64,000 nucleotides of DNA from Leyella stercorea DSM 18206. Its GTDB lineage: Bacteria; Bacteroidota; Bacteroidia; Bacteroidales; Bacteroidaceae. Positions within the stretch are counted from its first letter, which is position 1; each line of letters opens with the position of its first letter. The translations under genes were made by a program, and so were the position numbers. The notes under the pieces were generated by a model. The model did no database searches. It was not told the origin of the DNA and worked only from the letters and a program-made list of their open reading frames with translations. Below are positions 1-6,715 of the stretch, piece by piece. Location: positions 1-64,000 of the forward strand of contig NZ_JH379436.1 of NCBI RefSeq assembly GCF_000235885.1. Reading direction: 5' to 3'.

Positions 1-57
1 TTCAGGCGGTTTTTTAATTCCGCCAACAGGTTCTTTAACCAAGATGTTCAAGGCAAA

Positions 58-570
58 ATGAAAGATACAGAAAAGAATAAACTGTTTACTGAATTGGTTG
101 CCCAATATAGCGAAAAACTATATTGGACGATACGTCGTATTGTGCTCAATCACGACGATGCCAACGATGTAATGCAGAATGTCTTTGTAAAAGCATGGAA
201 CAACCTTGATCAATTTGAAGAGCGTTCGAAACCATCCACCTGGCTGTATCGTATAGCCATCAACGAGTCGCTCGACTTTCTACGCCGTAAGCGCGACTTC
301 GTAGCTTACGACTCCAATCTTACCGATGGAGTTGGCTCGCGCCTTGTTGCCGACGAATATTTTGACGGCGATGCCACGCAAGCAGCTTTGCAAGAAGCTA
401 TTGCAAAGCTGCCCGATGTGCAGCGCGTTGTCTTCAATCTTCGCTATTACGAAGAAATGAAGTATTCGGAAATGAGTAGCCTGCTCAACACCTCAGAAGG
501 CTCCTTAAAAGCAAGCTACCACATTGCCGTGAAGAAAATCTACAACCATCTTCTTTCAAAAAACACTTAA
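58..570 (+). CDS. ECF-type RNA polymerase sigma factor
   Basis: A 170-residue sigma-70 family protein of the extracytoplasmic-function class. Region 2 spans about residues 20-80, with the DDANDVMQNVFVKAWNN helix and a WLYRIAINESLDFLRRKR stretch. Region 4 spans about 110-165 (LPDVQRVVFNLRYYEEMKYSEM, then a helix-turn-helix). There is no region 1 or 3, as expected for ECF factors. It would direct RNA polymerase to a small regulon. ECF genes are often followed by an anti-sigma gene, but here the next gene is a convergent HsdR fragment, so the partner is unknown. The ATG at 58 lies close to the window edge, and no upstream promoter can be judged. Confidence 0.93.
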   Translation: MKDTEKNKLFTELVAQYSEKLYWTIRRIVLNHDDANDVMQNVFVKAWNNLDQFEERSKPSTWLYRIAINESLDFLRRKRDFVAYDSNLTDGVGSRLVADEYFDGDATQAALQEAIAKLPDVQRVVFNLRYYEEMKYSEMSSLLNTSEGSLKASYHIAVKKIYNHLLSKNT

Positions 571-582
571 CTTGTTTTCTGT

Positions 583-1218
583 TTATGCAGAGATGACCCC
601 ATGAATCTGCTTGATGAAATCCTTTAGATTTACAAAATGGTCGCCGAAGATAGTACGCCAGTTGTATTGTTTTAGCGGATACTCCATAAAGTTTTTTGTT
701 TCAATATCGCCATTCATACTTACGTAGTCGAGGATATTCTTCAGATACTGCTCCTGCTCCGATGTGAGATCATAGCCATCTACAAACTGCTGATATATCT
801 GTAACGCTTTCTTGTGGTCGATGCCGTTGATGACACGTATGAAGGCAGCCACATTATTCTTGTACGGATGTCCCTCGGTGAGTGCGTTGTACTCGTCCTT
901 GGTGCCCAACTCCTCGAAGAAGATGCGCTCCAACTCCTGTATATCGGCAGCGGTGAGCTGCTCAAAGTTCTGTATCTTTCGCAGTGTTTCGTTGTTGCTG
1001 TTCTCTGCCAAGTAATCGATTACTCGCTGCTTGTACGTAGTCTGTATAACCACGTTGACGGGGGCTTTGGAGGTGGTGTATTCGTCCTCTATGTCGATGA
1101 CGAACTTCTTGTTTTGGCGTTGCTCCTTCAGCAAGTGCACTGTTTCGCGCAGCTCTTTGCGCACACCCTCCAATGCGTCAAGCGACTCGTTCTCCCAAAA
1201 CTGTGGTGTCTGCACCAT
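583..1218 (-). CDS. free-standing C-terminal domain of type I restriction subunit HsdR
   Basis: The 211-residue product resembles the extreme C-terminus of HsdR (EcoEI R C-terminal domain). It runs from a VQTPQFWENESLDALEGVRKE start, through an LTAADIQELERIFFEELG helix and an FIRVINGIDHKKALQIYQQF segment, to a final FGDHFVNLKDFIKQI stretch. No PD-(D/E)XK nuclease, DEAD helicase, HsdS or HsdM is nearby, so it cannot restrict DNA alone. I chose the ATG at 1218. Upstream extension to 1353 reads AT-rich non-coding sequence and crosses a minus-strand -7 box at 1251-1258. It may be a recombination relic or a small gene still transcribed. Family assignment is from remembered motif layout, not a search. 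Confidence 0.7.
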   Translation of the reverse strand: MVQTPQFWENESLDALEGVRKELRETVHLLKEQRQNKKFVIDIEDEYTTSKAPVNVVIQTTYKQRVIDYLAENSNNETLRKIQNFEQLTAADIQELERIFFEELGTKDEYNALTEGHPYKNNVAAFIRVINGIDHKKALQIYQQFVDGYDLTSEQEQYLKNILDYVSMNGDIETKNFMEYPLKQYNWRTIFGDHFVNLKDFIKQIHGVISA

Positions 1219-1250
1219 TCGTATGGTGTTGTATTTTTGTGATTTTGTTA

Positions 1251-1258
1251 CAAAGTTA
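1251..1258 (-). promoter_or_regulatory. -7 box upstream of the HsdR C-terminal fragment
   Basis: The plus strand reads CAAAGTTA, which is TAACTTTG on the minus strand and matches the Bacteroidetes -7 consensus. It lies about 33 bp before the ATG at 1218. No convincing -33 TTG sits at the usual spacing, so this is a partial match. Confidence 0.4.
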
Positions 1259-1279
1259 ATAATTCTTTTTGTTATTTTG

Positions 1280-1311
1280 TTGGCTGCAATAAAAAATAAT
1301 ATGTACCTTTG
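1280..1311 (+). promoter_or_regulatory. Bacteroidetes-type promoter for the nagA pair
   Basis: TTG at 1280-1282 and TACCTTTG at 1304-1311 are separated by 21 bp, slightly longer than the usual 19-20. It lies about 100 bp before the nagA start and is divergent from the -7 box of the HsdR fragment. Confidence 0.55.
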
Positions 1312-1409
1312 CTTGTGAAAAAACCTACTAATGGACGACGGAACTTTGCACACACAATCTGCACAAACAGGATGTGCTGCTCAATAGTCCCCAAACTAAT
1401 CATTCAGTT

Positions 1410-2567
1410 ATGTTAAAACAAATAATTAATGGTCGCGTTCTTACTCCACAAGGATGGCTTGAAGGCGGCTCTGTAATCATTGACGGTAATAAGATTTTAG
1501 CCGTATCGAACAGTGATTTGCACATCGTTAACGCTCAGATTATCGACGCCAAAGGCTGCTATGTAGTACCAGGCGGAGTAGATTTGCACGTGCATGGAGG
1601 AGGCGGACGCGACTTCATGGAGGGCACAGAGGAGGCGTTCCGTGTAGCCATAAAAGCACACATGAAGCACGGCACAACCTCTATATTCCCAACCCTCTCG
1701 TCTTCTACCGTGCCAATGATTGAGGCAGCTTGCGAGACCTGTCAGAAACTCATGGAAGAAGAGAATAGCCCCGTACTCGGACTCCATCTCGAAGGTCCAT
1801 ACTTCAACCCGAAGCAGGCAGGCGCACAGATACCCGAATGGATAAAGCCACCGGTGGCAGAGGAGTACGAGCCATTGCTCGACAAGTATCCATGCATTAA
1901 GCGTTGGGACGAAGCTCCGGAACTGCCAGGTTCTGTGGAGTTCATACAGTCGTGTCGTAAGCACGGCGTAGTGGCATCTATCGGTCACACACGCGCCACA
2001 TACGCAGATGTTGTAGCCGGACACAAGGCTGGCATGATGCACGCTACACACTTCTACAACGCAATGCCAGTGGTATATAAGGAACACGAGTTCAAGGTGC
2101 CGGGCACCGTGGAGAGCGTGTACGCCCTTCCAGATATGACCGTAGAGGTGATTGCCGACGGCATACATGTGCCCCCAGTGATGCTCCGCGTGGTTTATCA
2201 GATAAAGGGCGTAGAGAAGACTGCCCTCATCACCGACTCGTTAGCATGTGCTGCAAGCGACGAGGGCGTAGCGTTCGACCCACGCGTGATACTTGAAGAC
2301 GGCGTGTGCAAGCTTGCCGACCACTCAGCCCTCGCTGGTTCTATCGCCACAATGGACCGCCTCATCCGCACGTGTGTGCAGATGGCAAACATACCGATGG
2401 AGGACGCATGTCGTATGGCGAGCGAGACTCCTGCAAAGATTATGGGCGTGTTCGATCGTAAGGGCTCGCTCGAGGACGGTAAGGACGCAGATATCATGAT
2501 GTTCGACAAAGACCTTAAACTCACCTACGTAATGCAGATGGGTAACGAGGTGACGAACGAACTCTAA
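1410..2567 (+). CDS. nagA: N-acetylglucosamine-6-phosphate deacetylase
   Basis: This 385-residue amidohydrolase removes acetate from GlcNAc-6-phosphate to give glucosamine-6-phosphate in amino-sugar catabolism. Active-site landmarks are intact: an HxH pair in GGVDLHVHGGGGRDF (near residue 68), the metal-ligand Glu in LGLHLEGPYFNP, the His of SIGHTRATY, the His of ATHFYNAMP, and the catalytic Asp in ALITDSLACAA. The HxH resembles the two-metal Bacillus-type enzyme more than the E. coli one. An upstream in-frame start at 1374 was rejected because the paralogue at 2579 aligns from MLKQ at 1410. A second, divergent copy follows after 11 bp, so both are probably in one transcript. No nagB is present in the window. 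Confidence 0.93.
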   Translation: MLKQIINGRVLTPQGWLEGGSVIIDGNKILAVSNSDLHIVNAQIIDAKGCYVVPGGVDLHVHGGGGRDFMEGTEEAFRVAIKAHMKHGTTSIFPTLSSSTVPMIEAACETCQKLMEEENSPVLGLHLEGPYFNPKQAGAQIPEWIKPPVAEEYEPLLDKYPCIKRWDEAPELPGSVEFIQSCRKHGVVASIGHTRATYADVVAGHKAGMMHATHFYNAMPVVYKEHEFKVPGTVESVYALPDMTVEVIADGIHVPPVMLRVVYQIKGVEKTALITDSLACAASDEGVAFDPRVILEDGVCKLADHSALAGSIATMDRLIRTCVQMANIPMEDACRMASETPAKIMGVFDRKGSLEDGKDADIMMFDKDLKLTYVMQMGNEVTNEL

Positions 2568-2578
2568 AAAGAAATAAT

Positions 2579-3736
2579 ATGTTGAAACAATTTGTCAATG
2601 GTCGCATCCTAACACCTAAAGGATGGCTTGATGGCGGCTCCATAGTGACGGACGGCAACAAAATCAGAGCCGTCTCGAACATCGACTTGCATGTTGTGGG
2701 AGCTGAAATCATCGATGCCCAAGGAGGCTATATCGTACCAGGCGGTATTGATATGCACGCTCATGGCGGAGGCGGTCGAGACTTCATTGAAGCCACGCGG
2801 GATGCTTTTCGTGCAGGTGTCAATGCTCATCTGAAGCATGGCACCACCGCAATATACCCAACATTATCGTCGTCGACAATACCTACCATTGAGGCTGCCT
2901 GCAACGTGTGTCAGAAACTCATGGCGGAGAAAGACAGTCCTGTGCTTGGATTGCACATCGAAGGTTCGTATATCAATAGAAAGCAAGCTGGTGCACAAAA
3001 CCCAGTGTTGATAAAGGCACCTATTATATATGAATATGAGACGCTGCTCAAAAAGTATAAGTGCATCAAGCGTTGGGATGAGGCACCGGAGCTGCCCGGT
3101 TCGGTGAGATTTATCAAAGAGCTACGCAAGCATGGCGTGCTTTCTGCTCTCACCTGCACACGCGCTACCTATGAGGATGTGGTGAAGGCGCATGATGCCG
3201 GAATGACACATGCCTCGCACTTCTACAACGCAATGCCCGTAGTGTACAAGGAGCACGAGTTCAAGGTGCCAGGTACCGTGGAGAGTGTTTATGCGCTGCA
3301 GGATATGACGGTAGAGGTGATTGCCGATGGTATACATGTGCCACCAGTGATGCTTAAGATTGTATATAAGATAAAAGGCGTAGAAAGAACAGCCCTCATC
3401 ACCGACTCTTTGGCTTATGCAGCAAGCGAAGGTGATGTGTCTCCGGAGGCTCGTGTGATTATGGAAGACGGTGTGTGTAAACTCGCCGACCGCTCGGTGC
3501 TTGCCGGCTCCATTGCCACTATGGATGTGCTCATCCGCACATGCATACAAAAGGCTGAAATACCGATGATAGATGTGTTCCGCATGGCAAGCGAGACACC
3601 TGCAAAGATCATGGGCGTGTTCGACCGCAAAGGCTCAATAGAGGAGGGTAAGGATGCCGATGTCGTTGTCTACGACAAGGATATAAACCTTACCTACGTA
3701 ATGCAAATGGGCAAGGAAATTGTCAATAAATTATAG
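2579..3736 (+). CDS. NagA paralogue lacking a metal-ligand histidine
   Basis: This 385-residue tandem paralogue of the preceding nagA is collinear without gaps from MLKQ to the C-terminus. HxH (GGIDMHAHGGGGRDF), ASHFYNAMP and ALITDSLAYAA are kept. However, SIGHTRATY of copy 1 is SALTCTRATY here (GGTCAC became ACCTGC at codon level), which removes the metal-binding His of the GHT motif. HLEGPY has become HIEGSY. In characterised NagA enzymes that His binds catalytic metal, so this copy is probably impaired, altered in specificity, or regulatory. The frame is fully open with no stops, so it is not an obvious pseudogene. The stop codon falls inside the long palindrome at 3736-3836. Confidence 0.9.
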   Translation: MLKQFVNGRILTPKGWLDGGSIVTDGNKIRAVSNIDLHVVGAEIIDAQGGYIVPGGIDMHAHGGGGRDFIEATRDAFRAGVNAHLKHGTTAIYPTLSSSTIPTIEAACNVCQKLMAEKDSPVLGLHIEGSYINRKQAGAQNPVLIKAPIIYEYETLLKKYKCIKRWDEAPELPGSVRFIKELRKHGVLSALTCTRATYEDVVKAHDAGMTHASHFYNAMPVVYKEHEFKVPGTVESVYALQDMTVEVIADGIHVPPVMLKIVYKIKGVERTALITDSLAYAASEGDVSPEARVIMEDGVCKLADRSVLAGSIATMDVLIRTCIQKAEIPMIDVFRMASETPAKIMGVFDRKGSIEEGKDADVVVYDKDINLTYVMQMGKEIVNKL

Positions 3737-3836
3737 CTGCGAGTTTGCCACGCTACGGCAACATTGTTGTTGTGCTACCGAAACTTTATTGCCGTAGCGC
3801 GACAACAATGTTGCCGTAGCGTGGCAAACTCACAGC
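3736..3836. repeat. 101-nt palindrome between convergent genes
   Basis: Arms 3741-3769 and 3803-3831 are perfect 29-bp inverted copies. They extend outwards by 4 more pairs after one mismatch (3736-3739 with 3833-3836). The arm and loop are built from repeats of a GCCGTAGCG-like nonamer (3751-3759 inverted, 3791-3799, 3813-3821). It sits between a plus-strand nagA paralogue and a minus-strand FHA gene, so it could terminate both. There is no T-tract, and its regular structure looks more like a dispersed REP-like element. Confidence 0.85.
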
Positions 3837-3860
3837 GTAATTTTGTGGATGTAATGTTGT

Positions 3861-4403
3861 CTATTCTTGCGTTGTGTCGTTGATGTTGTCTGTGTGCAGA
3901 ATGACACTCGTAGCACCAATTGTGAACAATGTGCCGTCCTCGATAACGCGTTGCTCGCGGTCGCCAAGAATAACGTTGTCGACGAAGGTACCAGTGTAGC
4001 TCGGTCCGTCCTTAAGCACATACTTCAAGTTGCCCTTTTTGTCGCGGCTTACTGTGATAGAACAATGGTTGATGTCGATGCTCGGGTCGTTTGTCTCGAT
4101 AGCGCAGTTTACACCGCTATTCTTCATGTAGCGTCCGACGACGTTCACACCCATGTGTAGCGGAATGACCTGCTTGTAATGGAATACGTTTTCGATAACG
4201 GTGATGTAGCCACACTCGCTTCCTTCTGCATTTTCTTCAGGAATATCCTCTTTCTGCGTGTTGCGCAGTTTTGAAACACCAATGCGTATGCCGAATTGCT
4301 TGCCACAGTCGGGGCATTGGAATACTAACGACTGTCCTTCGGTGTATTTCTTCTCGTCGAATGTGATGAAGTTATCACATTTTGGGCATCTTACTCTTTT
4401 CAT
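3861..4403 (-). CDS. zinc-ribbon plus FHA domain protein
   Basis: The 180-residue protein begins with a CxxC...CxxC zinc ribbon (CPKC near residues 6-9, CPDC near 30-33). This is followed by a forkhead-associated domain at about 85-170, with VVGRYMKNSG (the conserved Gly-Arg), INHCSITV (the Ser/His position) and a GTFVDNVIL strand. FHA domains bind phosphothreonine peptides, so a role in phospho-signalling is likely, but no kinase is encoded here. Its ATG directly abuts the stop codon of the upstream HU/SPOR gene (0 bp), which implies co-transcription and possibly translational coupling. Confidence 0.85.
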   Translation of the reverse strand: MKRVRCPKCDNFITFDEKKYTEGQSLVFQCPDCGKQFGIRIGVSKLRNTQKEDIPEENAEGSECGYITVIENVFHYKQVIPLHMGVNVVGRYMKNSGVNCAIETNDPSIDINHCSITVSRDKKGNLKYVLKDGPSYTGTFVDNVILGDREQRVIEDGTLFTIGATSVILHTDNINDTTQE

Positions 4404-5459
4404 TTATTTTATTTCTGTTATCCAAGATCCTTCAAATTCGATGTTGTCTGTCAGCATGTTCTTTGCTTTGTTTGCCTCTTCGCGAGTGCTGAACTTGCGA
4501 TATATCACCTTTACGTGGCCATTGGCACCGATATAGATACGAGCTTCTTTCATGCCTTTACGATGAAGTTTGCTTACGTACTCCTCTGCGTTCTTTTTTG
4601 CTACACGGCTTGCAAGCACAATGCTGAAGTATCGCTCTGATGTTTGCTCGTTGGTGTTGTTGATTATTGTTGCAACTTCTTTGTTCTCAGCGTTATTTGC
4701 TGTGTTCGCTTCAGTGTTTGTTGCGCCTTCTTCTGCCGCTTCGGTTGCTGTCATGTCGTTCAGTTTATCGGGCGTGCCACTGGTTATGTCTTTTGGCATA
4801 ATCTCGTAGAACCAGTTTGCGTTTATAGCACTTTGGTTGATGTTGGGCTTGCTCGAATCGCCCAACTTGGCAGGCATTGTGAGCATGAAGATGATGGCAA
4901 TGCAAGCTGCAGCCACATGTTTGATGTAGCGCAACGGAATGTGTACAGATAGTGTTTCGTCTGCCACGTCCTCTTCCGTTTCGGTCTGCTCGATAGTTTC
5001 GCTTACTTTTGCTGTAGCTATGGCTTTTTCCTCAACAGTATTTGCCACAGGGCGTATGTTGATAGCGTCAAGTCCGTAGAGCGCAGGAGTGATAACGCCA
5101 GTCTCTTCGGGGATGAACTCTAATGTGGAGCCGTTGATGACAAATTTACCGATTCTTAATAGCTCGTATATGCGCTCTTCTTCGATGTGACGTTTGAGAC
5201 TTTCAACATCTGTTGCTATCTGTTTAAGTGCTTCAGGGAAACTGATGTCGTATGTGTTGACATATTCCTGGGCTAAGAGCGAGTCGTTCATAGTCAGCTG
5301 CGGATTGAAGCCAACAATGCGCATCGGAGGAATAAAAATGCAGTTCTCTTCGTCGTATTTGGCAGGAATATTGTGAGCCATAAATCCACCAAAGCCCGGA
5401 ACAATGACACAATCATTGTTCAACAGTAACCTTGCTATATGTTTCTCCAAATATCTCAT
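4404..5459 (-). CDS. HU-CCDC81 / SPOR domain membrane protein
   Basis: A 351-residue Bacteroidetes protein. The N-terminal about 150 residues match the tandem HU-like fold shared with CCDC81 (CVIVPGFGGFMAHNIPAKY; then RIGKFVINGSTLEFIPEE). One membrane helix follows at about 176-195 (HVAAACIAIIFMLTMPA), then a low-complexity Glu/Asn/Thr linker, and a C-terminal SPOR domain at about 275-351 (YFSIVLASRVAKKNAEEYVSKL). SPOR domains bind denuded peptidoglycan at division sites. The topology puts the HU-like part in the cytoplasm and SPOR in the periplasm. It is the first gene of a pair with the FHA protein. Confidence 0.85.
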   Translation of the reverse strand: MRYLEKHIARLLLNNDCVIVPGFGGFMAHNIPAKYDEENCIFIPPMRIVGFNPQLTMNDSLLAQEYVNTYDISFPEALKQIATDVESLKRHIEEERIYELLRIGKFVINGSTLEFIPEETGVITPALYGLDAINIRPVANTVEEKAIATAKVSETIEQTETEEDVADETLSVHIPLRYIKHVAAACIAIIFMLTMPAKLGDSSKPNINQSAINANWFYEIMPKDITSGTPDKLNDMTATEAAEEGATNTEANTANNAENKEVATIINNTNEQTSERYFSIVLASRVAKKNAEEYVSKLHRKGMKEARIYIGANGHVKVIYRKFSTREEANKAKNMLTDNIEFEGSWITEIK

Positions 5460-5543
5460 ATCTGCAAATTTACGAATTTTTAATTATAACTTTGATATAA
5501 ATGAATAAAAAGTGAATGGAAAAGATTAAAATATGCTTATTGT

Positions 5544-5574
5544 TTTGGTTTTCTTGCGAAATATGCTAACTTTG
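5544..5574 (+). promoter_or_regulatory. promoter of the lipoprotein gene
   Basis: TTTG at 5544-5547 and TAACTTTG at 5567-5574 are separated by 19 bp, a near-ideal Bacteroidetes promoter. It lies 47 bp upstream of the ATG at 5621. Confidence 0.75.
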
Positions 5575-5620
5575 CAAGTGTTATGGCTGTGAAATCAGCA
5601 TTGAGTAACGTGTAATAATT

Positions 5621-6424
5621 ATGTATAAAAATATAGCAAAAACTTTATTTGTTCTGCTGCTTGTCCTCAAGGTAAGTGCGTGTGGAAATCGTCAGAATAA
5701 GGCGGTAGAGCCGACGGAAGATTTAACAGCAAAGCATGATTTGCAAGGAATATGGCTTGATGAGGATGGGGAAGATGTGGCTTTTCGTGTGAAGGGCGAT
5801 TCTGTTTATTTCCCCGATTCGACCAGTGTACCTACGTATTTCCGCATCGAGAACCACTCGTTTGTGCTCATAGGAGGCAAGACTACTAAGTATAAGATAA
5901 TGAAGCAGACACCAAATGTGTTCGAGTTTAAGAACCAAAGTGGTGAGATTGTGAAGCTTTACAAGACTAACGACGCGTCGTACATGGATGCTTTCGTGCC
6001 AAAGGCGGTGCAGAATATTAATCAAAAGAAAGTGGTGAAACGTGATAGTGTTGTCTTCTTCAACGATGAGAAGTATCATTGCTACATACAGATTAATCCA
6101 ACAACATATAAGGTGGTGAAGCCATCGGTTAATGATGACGGAGTAGAGGTGGACAATGTGTATTATGACAATATTGTTAACCTAACGGTGTTCAATGGAA
6201 ATAAACGCTTATTCTCTGCCGATATGCGTAAGGAGGCGTTCGTCAATGAGGTGCCAGAACAGTTCCTGAAACAAGCAGTTTATAGCGATTTGTATTTTGA
6301 TCGTATTGATGCGGAAGGTTTACATTTTTTCTCTGTTCTTGCTATGCCAGAGACATCAATAAGCTATATGGTAGAATCTATTGTAGAGTTTAATGGTAAA
6401 CTTATAAAGCGGATTAAAAAGTGA
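5621..6424 (+). CDS. putative lipoprotein, DUF4738-like
   Basis: The 267-residue product has a signal peptide (MYKNIAKTLFVLLLVLK) ending in a lipobox VSAC with the lipid-acceptor Cys at about residue 21. It should therefore be an envelope lipoprotein. The body starts with a GIWLDEDGEDVAFRVKGDS stretch and alternates short beta strands, which suggests a lipocalin-like or beta-sandwich fold. I think it resembles the DUF4738 family of Bacteroidales, from memory only, and no biochemical role is known to me. It is monocistronic with its own strong promoter, and the next gene is convergent. Confidence 0.8.
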   Translation: MYKNIAKTLFVLLLVLKVSACGNRQNKAVEPTEDLTAKHDLQGIWLDEDGEDVAFRVKGDSVYFPDSTSVPTYFRIENHSFVLIGGKTTKYKIMKQTPNVFEFKNQSGEIVKLYKTNDASYMDAFVPKAVQNINQKKVVKRDSVVFFNDEKYHCYIQINPTTYKVVKPSVNDDGVEVDNVYYDNIVNLTVFNGNKRLFSADMRKEAFVNEVPEQFLKQAVYSDLYFDRIDAEGLHFFSVLAMPETSISYMVESIVEFNGKLIKRIKK

Positions 6425-6482
6425 TTTAGTCCGCTTCACTATTTTTCGAGTTGTATTATCAAGAATATTTCATTTGGATATA

Positions 6483-6556
6483 AAACAAAAAACATAGATT
6501 GTCTCACGACAACCTATGCTTTCTTAACCTTAATAATCTAATACCATGAAAAACAC
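6483..6556 (-). ncRNA. candidate small RNA with intrinsic terminator
   Basis: On the minus strand a -33 TTG (6589-6591), a 20-bp spacer and TATCTTTG (6561-6568) predict a start near 6555. About 50 nt downstream is an 11-bp stem (arms 6508-6518 and 6493-6503, one wobble/mismatch) with a 4-nt loop, followed by an uninterrupted run of Us (6487-6492, continuing past 6484). The transcript of about 74 nt has no ORF of note. The arrangement (promoter, short body, strong terminator) fits a small RNA. It may belong to the family of paralogous short sRNAs reported in Bacteroides (FopS), an attribution from memory. Confidence 0.6.
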
Positions 6557-6560
6557 GTTG

Positions 6561-6591
6561 CAAAGATAGTCTGAATTTATAATATAGACAA
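6561..6591 (-). promoter_or_regulatory. promoter of the small RNA candidate
   Basis: Reading the minus strand, TTG (6591-6589), 20 bp and TATCTTTG (6568-6561) match the Bacteroidetes consensus. No protein gene starts within range downstream. The transcript ends at a terminator hairpin 45-75 nt later. Confidence 0.65.
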
Positions 6592-6715
6592 GTGTTGTTC
6601 TAAAATAACACATTGAAAATAATATAATTTAAGTAAACGGACATACTTTGTATGGTGCTTTTAATATCGTTTTACAATATTTGTCTTATATTGGAAGTGT
6701 TATTTCCATTGTTTT

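Noticed and set aside
1-57. Two tiny hairpins (GGCGG/CCGCC and GGTT/AACC) before the ECF sigma gene
   Set aside because: Too short and too close to the window edge to tell a terminator of an upstream gene from chance.
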